A stretch of DNA of 64,000 nt from Pseudomonas sp. GGS8 (GCF_024168645.1 NZ_JALJWF010000001.1:6389501-6453500), one strand, 5' to 3'; positions 19,254-28,037 are shown, counted from the stretch's first letter. Notes: generated by a model from the sequence alone, not told the origin. Numbers and translations are program-made.

Positions 19254-20182
19254 GCAAGAGAGGGAAGCTGGGGATATTTTTCATTGTTGTATTGCTTGGC
19301 GCCTACGCGGTTTCCGCACGTTTCATGGTCCACCAGCAGTTGTACGCGTACTGGAAAAACCTTTGGCATGGCAATCAGGCGCCCGATAACAATATCTGGC
19401 TGCCGGACTATAAAGCGGTGATCCAGGCCAAGCCTGTCGCGGACATCACCAATCTGTCCGGCATCGCCTATGACCCGGAGCACGATCGTCTGCTGGGCAT
19501 CACCAATGGTGCGCCGATGCAGATTGTGGCAATGAGCCGCAACGGCGACCTGCTCGAACGTTACCCGCTGATCGGCTTTCAGGACACCGAAGGCCTTGCT
19601 TACATAGGCAACGGACGCGTAGTGATCGCCGATGAACAGTTGCAGCGACTGTACGTCGTCACCTTGCCGGACAGCCCTGGCCCGATCCATGTGGAGAACG
19701 CCCCGTTTGTTGCCATCGAGATCAACCTGAGCACACACAACAAAGGCTTTGAAGGCGTGACCTATGATGCGGCCAACGATCGTATCTTCGCGATCAAGGA
19801 ACGCGATCCGCGGCAGCTGTTTACGGTCACGGGCATGCTGGCGTCCATCGGCGGCCCGTTGCAGGTCCACATCAAGGACTTGACCCACTGGATCGACCGT
19901 AGCGTCTTCGGCCTGGATCTATCCGAGGGTTACTACGATCCGCGGACCGGTCACTTGCTGTTACTGAGCGAGCAATCCAGCAACGTGACCGAAGTGGACC
20001 AGGACGGCAACTTCGTCAGCTTCCGCTCCCTACTCGGCCTGAATGACCTGAAAAAAACCATACCGCAAGCCGAAGGCATGACCATGGACACTTCCGGCGA
20101 ACTCTACATTGTGAGCGAGCCCAACCTGTTCTACCGGTTCAGTAAATCGAAGGCTGCTGTGGCGGAGAATCAGCAGTACTGA
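19250..20182 (+). CDS. SdiA-regulated domain (PF06977) protein
   Basis: A 310-residue exported beta-propeller-like protein with one N-terminal membrane segment (about 6-24) and repeated motifs such as NLSGIAYDPEHDRLLGITN, GFQDTEGLAYIGNGR and NKGFEGVTYDAANDRIFAIKE. This matches the SdiA-regulated (YjiK-like) family, whose biochemical role is unknown. It overlaps the ArnT-like gene by 4 bases and closes the operon. It may bind or monitor the decorated surface glycan, but nothing in the sequence proves that. A REPIN follows 23 bases after the stop. Confidence 0.85.
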   Translation: MSKRGKLGIFFIVVLLGAYAVSARFMVHQQLYAYWKNLWHGNQAPDNNIWLPDYKAVIQAKPVADITNLSGIAYDPEHDRLLGITNGAPMQIVAMSRNGDLLERYPLIGFQDTEGLAYIGNGRVVIADEQLQRLYVVTLPDSPGPIHVENAPFVAIEINLSTHNKGFEGVTYDAANDRIFAIKERDPRQLFTVTGMLASIGGPLQVHIKDLTHWIDRSVFGLDLSEGYYDPRTGHLLLLSEQSSNVTEVDQDGNFVSFRSLLGLNDLKKTIPQAEGMTMDTSGELYIVSEPNLFYRFSKSKAAVAENQQY

Positions 20183-20205
20183 CGGGTTTTGTGCTGGATG
20201 GAACG

Positions 20206-20307
20206 GCCTCATCGCGGGCAAGCCCGCTCCCACCGTTGATCTGTGCTGGTCACAAATTTCGTGATCACAGCAGCCCTCTGTGGGAGCGGGCTTGCCCGCG
20301 ATGAGGC
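20206..20307. repeat. REPIN (GCGGGCAAGCCCGC type)
   Basis: Two perfect inverted 28-base arms (20206-20233 and 20280-20307), each carrying the palindrome GCGGGC-AA-GCCCGC next to TCCCAC, separated by 46 bases. This is the standard Pseudomonas REP doublet. The remaining intergenic sequence to 20562 shows no gene I can support. Confidence 0.9.
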
Positions 20308-20562
20308 CCGCCCCCCCTCCTCCAACCACCGGCCACACCGCCAGACAAGTAATTTCCCGCGCGTTTGGAGTATCCGTAGCCACCGTGTTAATGGCGCCTG
20401 CGACCACCTATCGGACAACCTCCCGCTCCTTGCACCACTAAGCCGACTCAGGGTCTTTAATGGATGCAGGATTCAAAGCCAGCCCCTCACCCGTCCAGCC
20501 ACACGACGCGCAAGCGGGGCTGACAGTCCGCAACCCACTGCGCACGCATCGGGAGACTCGTC

Positions 20563-21312
20563 ATGAAAATCGTCGTGATTGGCGGTACCGGGCTGATCGG
20601 CAGGCAGCTCTGCAAAAACCTGCAAGACCTGGGGCATGAAACCCTGGCCGCCTCACCCAGCACCGGCGTCAACGCCCTCACCGGCGAAGGCCTGCAAAGC
20701 GCCTTGCAAGGTGCCGACGTGGTGGTCGACGTGGCCAACTCACCCTCCTTCGAAGACGCCGCCGTGCTCGAGTTCTTCGAAACCAGCGGGCGCAACCTGC
20801 TCGCCGCCGAGAAGGCCGCCGGCATCAAACACCATGTCGCGCTGTCGGTGGTAGGCACCGAGCGCATGCTCGACAGCGGCTATTTCCGGGCAAAAATGGC
20901 CCAGGAAACACTCATCAAGGACTCCGGCATTCCTTACACAATCCTGCGGGCGACGCAGTTCTTCGAGTTCATCGGGGCCATTTCCCACTCGGGCGTGCAG
21001 GAAGGCGACACCGTGCACTTGACCTCCGCCGCGTTGCAGCCGATTGCCGCGTTCGATGTCGCGACGGCGCTGGCGAAAGTCGCGGTGCAAACGCCGAGCA
21101 ATAAAACCCTGGAAGTGGCCGGGCCTGAGCGCTGGCCGCTGGTGGAGTTCGTGCGCTTGTTCTTGCAACACACCAATGACCCGCGCCAGGCCCAACCGGA
21201 TGACACGGTCCCCTACTTCGGCGCGCCGATCGATGACCACTCGCTGACGCCGGGAGAACACCCCATCGTCGGGCCGACGCGCTTCGAAACCTGGCTCAAG
21301 AGCACTACTTGA
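20563..21312 (+). CDS. NmrA-like SDR-family NAD(P)-binding protein
   Basis: An atypical short-chain dehydrogenase of 249 residues. VIGGTGLIGRQL (5-16) is the GxxGxxG nucleotide site. Further signs are HHVALSVVGTERM, YFRAKMAQE (Y/K pair shifted as in NmrA-like proteins) and ILRATQFFEF. Such proteins act as redox-sensing or reductase-like proteins and the substrate is unknown. The gene stands alone after a REPIN and converges with the MATE exporter gene. A GGGAGAC site lies just before the start. Confidence 0.82.
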   Translation: MKIVVIGGTGLIGRQLCKNLQDLGHETLAASPSTGVNALTGEGLQSALQGADVVVDVANSPSFEDAAVLEFFETSGRNLLAAEKAAGIKHHVALSVVGTERMLDSGYFRAKMAQETLIKDSGIPYTILRATQFFEFIGAISHSGVQEGDTVHLTSAALQPIAAFDVATALAKVAVQTPSNKTLEVAGPERWPLVEFVRLFLQHTNDPRQAQPDDTVPYFGAPIDDHSLTPGEHPIVGPTRFETWLKSTT

Positions 21313-21327
21313 AGGGCCGTCGAGGGC

Positions 21328-22689
21328 CTACACCAACCGCTCGATCTTCTGATGCTGCCAGACCATTTTGTAGTACAGGGTCTGCAGCATCAGCATGCCC
21401 AGATACGCCACCGGAAACGCCATCCACACCCCAGGCAGCCCGAAGCGCGTATCCAGCCAATAGGCCACCGGCAACTGCACCCCGACCACGCAAACGATCG
21501 ACACCGCCACCGGCACCAACACCGTGCCGCTGGCGCGCATGATGCCGCCGACAATCGCCTGAAAGCCAAACACCAGCAGGCTCCAGAGCATGATGTGCAA
21601 CAGGTGCTCCGCCATCGCCCGGGTGGAATCCTCCGTGAGGAACAACCCCAGCAACCAGTGCGACAGCAGATAACCCAACACCACCAAACCACCGGTCAGG
21701 CACACGTTGATCAACAATCCGGTGCGTAAAATCGCCCCCATGCGCTCAATGCGCCCTGCCCCGATCGCCTGCGCGCCAAGGATCGACGCCGTGATCGCAA
21801 TCGACAACGCCGGGAATTGCACGTAGTTGACGATCTGCGTCACCGCCCCGTACGCCGCCGTCGCCTGGGAACCGTGCTGGTTCACCAGTGCCAGAATCAC
21901 CAACTCCGACAACGACAGCACCACCATCTGCAACCCGGTCGGCAGCCCGATACGCAACACCTTGCCGAGGATGAGCATGTCGAGCCGCATCGCCGCAAAC
22001 ATCTCCCGATCCGGCGCCAACGGATGCCCCTTGCGAATCAACCGCCACGCCAACCACCCCATCGCCGACAAGTTACCCGCCAACCCCGCCCACGCCGCAC
22101 TCTGAATCCCCATCGGCGGCAACCCCAGCCACCCGAGAATCAACGCCGGCGTCAGCGCCAGCCCCACACACGTCGACACCACCAGCGCCAACAACGGCGA
22201 CAGCGTATCGCTCACCCCACGCAGCAACTGCGTGAACAACACAAACACCAACAGCGACGGCAAAATCCACATCATCACATGCGCATACGCCACCGCATCG
22301 TCCAGCACATCCCCCGGCGTGCCCAAACCCTGCAACGCCGGCCGGGCAAACACACTGCCCAACACCGCCGCCACCAACCCGATCATCGCCCCCAACAGCA
22401 ACGTTGAACCGGCGATGGCCTTCACCAGATGCGGCTCACGAGCGCCCCAGGCCTGGCCGATCAACACCCCAGCACCCGCACCGAGGCCAATGACCAGGGC
22501 GATGAAGAAGAACACCACGGGGAACATGCCCGATACCGCCGCTAACGCCTGGGTGCCAAGCAATTGGCCAATGTAGATGCTGTTGACGGTGCCGGACATG
22601 GCCTGGAGAAAGTTGGAGAGGACCATGGGGGCGAGGAACAGGAGGTAGGTTTGCCAGAGGGGGTGTTGGGGTTTGGCTGGGGTTTGCAT
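21328..22689 (-). CDS. MATE-family multidrug exporter
   Basis: Twelve-helix inner-membrane exporter of 453 residues, the usual MATE length, expected to exchange cations (Na+ or H+) for toxic organic compounds. The N-terminal half carries FLAPMVLSNFLQAMSGTVNSIYIGQLLG and VLIGQAWGA, typical of the family. The second half repeats the fold, with GAVTQIVNYVQFPAL and ILGAQAIGAGR. Transcribed alone, convergent with the SDR gene. It is the last typically Pseudomonas G+C-rich gene before the A+T-rich stretch from about 22740. Confidence 0.9.
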   Translation of the reverse strand: MQTPAKPQHPLWQTYLLFLAPMVLSNFLQAMSGTVNSIYIGQLLGTQALAAVSGMFPVVFFFIALVIGLGAGAGVLIGQAWGAREPHLVKAIAGSTLLLGAMIGLVAAVLGSVFARPALQGLGTPGDVLDDAVAYAHVMMWILPSLLVFVLFTQLLRGVSDTLSPLLALVVSTCVGLALTPALILGWLGLPPMGIQSAAWAGLAGNLSAMGWLAWRLIRKGHPLAPDREMFAAMRLDMLILGKVLRIGLPTGLQMVVLSLSELVILALVNQHGSQATAAYGAVTQIVNYVQFPALSIAITASILGAQAIGAGRIERMGAILRTGLLINVCLTGGLVVLGYLLSHWLLGLFLTEDSTRAMAEHLLHIMLWSLLVFGFQAIVGGIMRASGTVLVPVAVSIVCVVGVQLPVAYWLDTRFGLPGVWMAFPVAYLGMLMLQTLYYKMVWQHQKIERLV

Positions 22690-22875
22690 TGAGGGTCCGT
22701 CTCGGGTGGGAATGGGGCGCTATGTGATCGGGAGGATTGTAATGGGATTTGCGTCGGCATGAATAAATGGAAGCAGAAATACGCAGATACATCACTGAAA
22801 TCTCGATAGCGAAAAAGACGCCTACGCTTAATCCACACCTAGTCGAGTTACACAAACAACCAAAGGAAGGTATGC

Positions 22876-23937
22876 ATGCTTTATATACCATGTATGAGGG
22901 TAGGCCAGAACGATGTAAAAGCACTGATAAACTTGGAAGATACTCGTAAAGAATTGGTATCTCCTCTTCTCAACATGAGAGGCATAGAACGCCATCTTAA
23001 TGATTTCCTCACAGGCTGGGGTGACTACCCTTATTTGATGGATCTATCTAGATCTCCGCTTGACATTGCCAGCGACCTGATAGGTGAAAGAGACCTGCAC
23101 AACCCCAACAACCACTTCGAAAATAAGCGAAATTGGTTTGCGGAGGTGAAAGCAAAAAACAATTCATTGATACCAGTCGTATCCTGGCTGGATACTGACA
23201 ATACCCGAGACGTCATACAACTGGCAAATCTATTGCTAGGCAACTTCAACATCATTGCAATCAGGGTTGTTTGCCCCGCTGGAATAGTAGGCCCAAGCTG
23301 GGACAGGGCCATAAACATTCTAGACGCCATATCAGCCCCAGAAAAAATACTTGTCATTTTGGATTTTGGAGATAGGTCTCCAATATCCACTATCAATGGC
23401 GGCACTCTCGATCACATTCTATCCGCCTTAAAAAACTACGAAGTTCACGGCACAACCCTTATCAGTTCATCATTCCCAAGTCAAAAACCTCAATCAGGAA
23501 GCTCCAGCACCGCCATATGTCACGACATTGTTTGGCAAGCTGAGGCCAAACAATTAAATGGCTCAATAAATTTAATCTATGGCGACTATGCGGGCACCAG
23601 CCCTGGCGCCGCAGTAGAGTATATCCAAGGCATGGCCGTCATACCCTTTGCCAGCTATTACACACCTAATGAATGGTGGTTGAAACGTTTGGGAAGAGAT
23701 AAAGAATTCGAAAATTATGTTCAGCTAGCAAGAGATATTCGTCAATTACCCGACTACCACGGCGATGATTTTTGTTGGGCCACCAGAGAATATGGACGTA
23801 TCAGTCAAACCAGTGAGCGATATGGTAACAACGGAGTGTGGAACGGCCTTAGAGCCAACCAACATATTTGTGCGACACTCCAGTTCCTTCAGCACGAAGA
23901 TGATGGCGATAACGTCTCCATCGACGACATATTCTGA
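22876..23937 (+). CDS. Phage-T4-beta-like / sce7725-like protein (putative defence-associated)
   Basis: A 353-residue soluble protein resembling the T4 beta-protein family (Beta_protein, PF14350) and the sce7725 family. It opens with MLYIPCMRVGQNDVKAL, and later has VILDFGDRSP, SSSFPSQKP, LIYGDYAGTSPG, ASYYTPNEWWLKRLG and a C-terminal WNGLRANQHICATLQF. The fold looks like an alpha/beta barrel and no catalytic motif is obvious. AAGGAAGG precedes the ATG. The gene is clearly richer in A+T than its surroundings, suggesting transfer. Its 3' end overlaps by 49 bases the convergent sce7726-like gene. Families of this pair recur as neighbours and their function is undescribed. Confidence 0.75.
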   Translation: MLYIPCMRVGQNDVKALINLEDTRKELVSPLLNMRGIERHLNDFLTGWGDYPYLMDLSRSPLDIASDLIGERDLHNPNNHFENKRNWFAEVKAKNNSLIPVVSWLDTDNTRDVIQLANLLLGNFNIIAIRVVCPAGIVGPSWDRAINILDAISAPEKILVILDFGDRSPISTINGGTLDHILSALKNYEVHGTTLISSSFPSQKPQSGSSSTAICHDIVWQAEAKQLNGSINLIYGDYAGTSPGAAVEYIQGMAVIPFASYYTPNEWWLKRLGRDKEFENYVQLARDIRQLPDYHGDDFCWATREYGRISQTSERYGNNGVWNGLRANQHICATLQFLQHEDDGDNVSIDDIF

Positions 23938-24485
23938 CCTCCAGAGTAACGAATCTTAAGCCTGCTTAAAACCTTATCTCGAATAAGCTCCCACTCTAGC
24001 GCCTCGGCCACTTCGAGGCGCACCTCCTTTATCCTCATAGTATTTTTCGTTTCAAGTTTAAATTCTTTGCAAATCTCATCTAATTCCGACCGCCACAAAA
24101 GCCCTGTGAGAGTAAATTTATCGCGCAATTTATTGTGGGTTGCTTTCCTGACCACGGCGATAGTTCCAAGATCATCAACCACAAGAATTCCGACGCTCCG
24201 ATGAGTTACACCGAATGCTTTCTCTAGGTGTTTGGAATGACAGCAAAGCCAAACCTGGTCAAAACAACTGAGATACGCATCTTGCTGCCCTTGCCATCTG
24301 GACAAACTATCCGAGGCTGATTTTATTTCGAACGCCGTTAGCTGGCCGTTGGCATGCACAAGATCTGCGCGCCTTGCTTTGTTGATGAAGCAAAGCTCCC
24401 CAATGAAGACATCGCCCTCACCATGAGGCATGGTCTTGGCGACCCATTTTTTGAGCAGTTCGCGAATATGATCTGGATTGTGCAT
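23889..24485 (-). CDS. sce7726-family protein, PD-(D/E)xK nuclease-like
   Basis: A 198-residue protein from the ATG at 24485 (MHNPDHIRELL fits the usual family start; an ATG at 24530 is an alternative). It shows a restriction-endonuclease-like core: E30 in FIGELCF, D41 in RRADLV, E53-I-K55 in AFEIKS, and a downstream Q68-x2-Y71 like the RecB/Cas4 QxxxY element. These suggest a PD-(D/E)xK nuclease fold. A C-terminal helical region follows. Low G+C like its partner. It converges on the beta-like gene, with the two 3' ends overlapping 49 bases, so the transcripts are antisense there. Cleavage activity is inference. Confidence 0.75.
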   Translation of the reverse strand: MHNPDHIRELLKKWVAKTMPHGEGDVFIGELCFINKARRADLVHANGQLTAFEIKSASDSLSRWQGQQDAYLSCFDQVWLCCHSKHLEKAFGVTHRSVGILVVDDLGTIAVVRKATHNKLRDKFTLTGLLWRSELDEICKEFKLETKNTMRIKEVRLEVAEALEWELIRDKVLSRLKIRYSGGQNMSSMETLSPSSSC

Positions 24486-24629
24486 GGCGCAGGAGTATAG
24501 CTTCTCTCTTCTCTGAAACCTATGCAGCATATGATTCCAAAAGACGCAAGGAAGGGTATTTCCTACACCAAGCTCAGTCCCTGCACCTTGCCCGCCTAGC
24601 CCAATGATGTTTATAGTCCGCCCGTCGCC

Positions 24630-24859
24630 CAAATGGCGACCAGGTTTGGCGACCTGTTCGATCGGGTGCAAAAGCTCTGTGCTTTATTGCAGACGCTGTT
24701 GCACGCTCGCAAAGCTGTCTTTATGGCAGCTGTGCGCGGGAGACCTTCGGGTCTGCCGGTATTCCGATCCCGGTTCGCCAACCTGCGTACAGCTGTCACC
24801 CACTCGTTTGGCGACGATGGAGGAACAGTCAACCTTTGCATTGATCGGAGTTTTCAAAC
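24630..24859 (+). other. Structured leader-like element upstream of a small Pseudomonas gene
   Basis: A hairpin-rich stretch in front of the 24860 gene. It includes TTTGGCGACC repeats, a GCAAAAGC/GCTTTATTGC-like region, the exact UUCG-tetraloop hairpin AGACC-TTCG-GGTCT (24741-24754) and the pair TTCGCCAA/TTGGCGA near 24775 and 24810. I recall closely similar sequence before other short DUF3077/DUF6124-like genes in Pseudomonas, so it is probably a repeated genomic element rather than unique DNA. The promoter of the sce7726-like gene, on the other strand, should also lie between 24486 and 24650. Confidence 0.5.
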
Positions 24860-25132
24860 ATGGATAGATACATGCCCCTCACCGGAATCGACCTGATCCC
24901 GGCCTCCCTGCTCATCGACACCCAAGCCCCGCTCGACGTCCTGCAAGCCATGGCCGACTACCGCATCCGCACGGTCACGCAGGTGCTGGAAAACATCGCC
25001 TTCCGCGCCGAGATCGGTTGCGACACGGTGGTGTTGTCGGATTTTGCCAAACTGCTGGCCATACCGTTGCGCGATGGTTGTGATTTGATGGATGTGATCG
25101 GCAGACGCTTGCGGGCGCAGGCGGCGGAGTAA
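24860..25132 (+). CDS. Small Pseudomonas protein, DUF3077/DUF6124-like
   Basis: A 90-residue, largely helical protein without signal peptide or membrane segment; a second ATG lies at 24872. It resembles the short DUF3077-type proteins that occur in several copies per Pseudomonas genome (PLDVLQAMADYRIRTV, then two more helices). Function is unknown. The element upstream and the terminator right after the stop make a compact unit. Its last codons (RLRAQAAE) recur as a remnant near 31185, linking it to a repeated family in this window. Confidence 0.6.
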   Translation: MDRYMPLTGIDLIPASLLIDTQAPLDVLQAMADYRIRTVTQVLENIAFRAEIGCDTVVLSDFAKLLAIPLRDGCDLMDVIGRRLRAQAAE

Positions 25133-25135
25133 ATG

Positions 25136-25165
25136 AAAACGGGTGTCTTGCGAGCACCCGTTTTT
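25136..25165 (+). terminator. Rho-independent terminator
   Basis: Stem CGGGTG (25140-25145) and CACCCG (25155-25160) followed by TTTTT, with an A-run before the stem. It lies three bases after the 24860 gene's stop. The same GGAGTAAATGAAAACGGG context occurs twice more in the window (near 30360 and 31200). Confidence 0.85.
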
Positions 25166-25249
25166 CTGTCGGAGAACGCGCAGGCATAGAATCCATCGCT
25201 CACCTCGCTCCCACTTCGCAAGGACCGTGAATGCCTTCCCATAAACGCT

Positions 25250-25601
25250 TTGGTAGCGTGTGTGCTGAAAAGTCTGATCCAGGCACCGGTTCCGGCGCAG
25301 GTCATCGACATGGGTATCCCAACCGCCGGGCTGCTGGCCCATGTGATGATCGCGAAGTTTGCCGACCACTTACCGCCCTATCGCCAGGAATCTATTTTTG
25401 GTCGAGCCGGTTTGGCCATCGCTCGCTCAACCTTGGCGCAATGGGTCGGCAAACGAGCGGGCGATCATGAGTTTAATCCAGTCGGTGCGGCTGAATGGGC
25501 ATGATCCGTATGCTTATTTGAAGAACGTACTCACGCGGCTGCCGACGCAGCTGGCGAGTGAAATCGACCAGTTGTTGCCGCATAAGTGGCAACCTGTTTA
25601 A
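25250..25601 (+). pseudogene. IS66-family transposase (TnpC) remnant
   Basis: The middle of an IS66 TnpC is readable at 25250-25453 (QAPVPAQVIDMGIP, AKFADHLPPYRQ, AIARSTLAQWVG). It then jumps frame directly to the TnpC C terminus at about 25452-25601 (IMSLIQSVRLNGHDPYAYL, RLPTQ, LLPHKW). The catalytic core between them and the N terminus are missing, so it is dead. No terminal inverted repeats were found. Confidence 0.85.
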
Positions 25602-25640
25602 TCACGCAAGGCCTGATGCCCGGGCGCATACAAACGGGCG

Positions 25641-25781
25641 GCGGCAATCATGAGCCTGATGCAGGCTGCGCGCATGAACGGGCACGATCCATACGCCTAT
25701 CTGAAAGACGTCCTCACGCGCTTGCCAACCCAGCGCGCCAGTCAGATTATCGATCTGCTGCCACATAAGTGGGCTCGTTAA
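25641..25781 (+). pseudogene. Second IS66 TnpC C-terminal remnant
   Basis: Another copy of the TnpC tail, reading IMSLMQAARMNGHDPYAYL, DVLTRLPTQRAS and LLPHKWAR and ending in TAA at 25779-25781. It differs from the copy just upstream, so it comes from another insertion or an older duplication. Its stop overlaps the stop of the convergent MFS gene. Confidence 0.8.
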
Positions 25782-26986
25782 GCCTCGCCGTGTGTACGAG
25801 TTTGACTTTGCTTAGGGACGTGCCTCCAATGCTGCATGAGCGCCAAAGAAGCAAGACTCGCGATAATGAGCGCAAGTGAACTTATTCCAATGCTCAGCCC
25901 CCAAAAGTCGATCAAGTAACCTGTTAACACCGGGATCGCCCCGGCGGGCACATACCCCCCCATGTTGAACACTGCGTTGGCTTCGGCTCTGCGCTGCGCA
26001 GGCACGCGGTCAGCAATAAGGGTCAGTCCACCTAACTGGCCCAAGCCTTGACCGGCGCCTGCCAACAGAGCGGAAACGATCAGCCATGGAGCGGAACCGG
26101 TTTCCATCGCGATCCACACGAAAATCATTGAGAAGACAGTACCGATCCCGCTAAGCGAAAACACGGTATGGCTGCTGTATCGCTTCGCCGCAAACTGCAC
26201 GCCCACGGCGACGAGGAACATTGAAAAGGCCATACAACCCGTGACAAGGGGACTATTCACGCCTAGAAAAGTCGCTATCAGCTTGGGGCCGAGCGACAGG
26301 ATGAATGATGTCGAAGTTATTCCAGGGCCGAAGAACGCTATCCCCAAGAGCACGATGCCGAGGTTTTCCTTAGCGACGGTGGGCAAGTGCGGTTTAAACG
26401 TACCGACCCCAAGCTTCTGGTTCTTTTGGTTGAGTAACGCTAGGAGCGCCACGCACAAAATCGCGATCTCCACTCGGAAGACTGTGTGGATCGGGTTCGG
26501 AAGATATTGCGCAACGACCCCTGCCAATAGAGGCCCGGTGCCCGCTCCGGCCACCATCGCGACAGATGCCATTAGCGAAGCAAAATGCTTGCGATGAGGC
26601 TGAGCATGCTCGACGACATTCGCCATCCCCCCAGATACAACGAGGCCCACCGAAACGCCGGTGAGGAAGCGTGCGAGCATCAAGACGCCGATGCTGTGCG
26701 CTTGGTCGAACAGAATCGCTGCAATGATAGCCAGCCCCACACAGGGTAGAAGCAACGCTTTGCGCCCGTAGTGGTCGGACAGCTGCCCAGCGACGGTGAG
26801 CGTTAGAAGAAGACCGATGATGTAGCAGGCAAAAATTACGGTTAGCACCCCCGACGCGAAGTCGAGGGACTGCTGCCAAAAGCTGTAGAGTGGCGTAGCG
26901 GCATTTGAAAGTATAAAAATCGCGGTCACGATCCACGCTGTACGGTACACAGCCTTTGAGCTTTTTATGGGATGGGAACTGCTCAT
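25778..26986 (-). CDS. MFS transporter
   Basis: Twelve-helix major facilitator of 402 residues from the ATG at 26986; a TTG at 27019 would add 11 residues. Helix 2-3 loop signature GQLSDHYGRKALLLP and the motif in helix 4-5 (ARFLTGVSVGLVVSGG) are visible. It looks like a drug or metabolite exporter of the DHA1 type. The next gene upstream on the same strand is a LysR regulator, so they may be linked. Its 3' end abuts IS66 debris, which suggests this group arrived with or was broken into by mobile DNA. Confidence 0.88.
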   Translation of the reverse strand: MSSSHPIKSSKAVYRTAWIVTAIFILSNAATPLYSFWQQSLDFASGVLTVIFACYIIGLLLTLTVAGQLSDHYGRKALLLPCVGLAIIAAILFDQAHSIGVLMLARFLTGVSVGLVVSGGMANVVEHAQPHRKHFASLMASVAMVAGAGTGPLLAGVVAQYLPNPIHTVFRVEIAILCVALLALLNQKNQKLGVGTFKPHLPTVAKENLGIVLLGIAFFGPGITSTSFILSLGPKLIATFLGVNSPLVTGCMAFSMFLVAVGVQFAAKRYSSHTVFSLSGIGTVFSMIFVWIAMETGSAPWLIVSALLAGAGQGLGQLGGLTLIADRVPAQRRAEANAVFNMGGYVPAGAIPVLTGYLIDFWGLSIGISSLALIIASLASLALMQHWRHVPKQSQTRTHGEA

Positions 26987-27091
26987 TGGTGAAGGGCCTC
27001 TCAGTGGGCAGGAATTCAATTCGGAGCCCAGAGTAGAGAAATGTTTCGTGATGGCCCATTCATCAAAGTCACAAACCGGATGTGAAAAAAT

Positions 27092-27958
27092 TCACAGCTC
27101 CTGTGACGGCACTAATCCCTCCATGAGGAAATCAAGCACTGCCCGGATTTTTAGAGAGCTGCGTAAATCTTCATGAAACGCCAACCAGATGGGTAGTTCC
27201 AGAGGTGTGTGATCCATATCAACCCTTGCCAGCCCATATTCTTTGCCTAAAAAATCCGGAAGGAAAACTATGCCAGCATTGCCTACGGCAGCTAATGCCT
27301 GGATGCGCAGGTCGTTGCTGGTGACAGAAAGCGGTCTTCCTTCCAGCCGATCCAGGAGCCATTGCTGCTGTACCGAATCGTCCATGCTACGGTCGTAGCC
27401 TATGAATTCGAACTCTTCAGGTTCACGTTGACTGATGTAGTCCTCGCTAGCATGAGGGTAAAATCGCAAGCAGCCGAGACTTTTGGCGACGACACTCTGT
27501 TCATCCGGCCTGCTGAAGGTAATGGCAATATCGGTTTCTTTCCTTGCCAACGACGCAGTGGACTTGGCTCCGACGAGCGTCAGCTGCAACCGGGGATGAC
27601 GCTCGCGCAATACCCCAAGTCGACGAGCTACCAACGTTCCGAGGTATGCAGGAGGTGCGGACAAGATCACTGCACCCTCAATACGGCTTTCTCCCCCGTC
27701 AGCGAATCGCCTGAGCGCAAGTGACGCAGACTCCATCTGCGCTGCATATTCACCGACCCTCACACCATCCTCGGTCAGTTGGTAGACGCGGCCCCTACGA
27801 TCTACCAGCTTCATGTCCAAAGAGGCTTCAAGGGCAGCTATTCGGCGAGCCACAGTCGCGTGCTCCACCCCCAGCGAGCGAGCCGCAGCGGCTAAGGAGC
27901 CCTCATGAACAAAGGCAAAGAAAAAACGGAGGCTGTCCCAGTCAAGCATATTGGTCAT
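27092..27958 (-). CDS. LysR-family transcriptional regulator
   Basis: A 288-residue regulator with an N-terminal winged helix (about 6-63: WDSLRFFFAFVHEGSLAAAARSLGVEHATVARRIAALE) and a type 2 periplasmic-binding-like effector domain (about 90-285). The HEATVARRI-like helix is of the class that often lies divergent to, or next to, exporter genes. It lies about 105 bases upstream of the MFS gene on the same strand and probably controls it or the PfpI/DUF2867 genes. The inducer is unknown. Confidence 0.9.
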   Translation of the reverse strand: MTNMLDWDSLRFFFAFVHEGSLAAAARSLGVEHATVARRIAALEASLDMKLVDRRGRVYQLTEDGVRVGEYAAQMESASLALRRFADGGESRIEGAVILSAPPAYLGTLVARRLGVLRERHPRLQLTLVGAKSTASLARKETDIAITFSRPDEQSVVAKSLGCLRFYPHASEDYISQREPEEFEFIGYDRSMDDSVQQQWLLDRLEGRPLSVTSNDLRIQALAAVGNAGIVFLPDFLGKEYGLARVDMDHTPLELPIWLAFHEDLRSSLKIRAVLDFLMEGLVPSQEL

Positions 27959-28037
27959 CAGGGTGTGGTTAGGAGGGGATTTACAGCGAGCTAAAAGCGT
28001 AGCTTACCGATAAATCAGGTGGCGTTGCCGCATAAAG

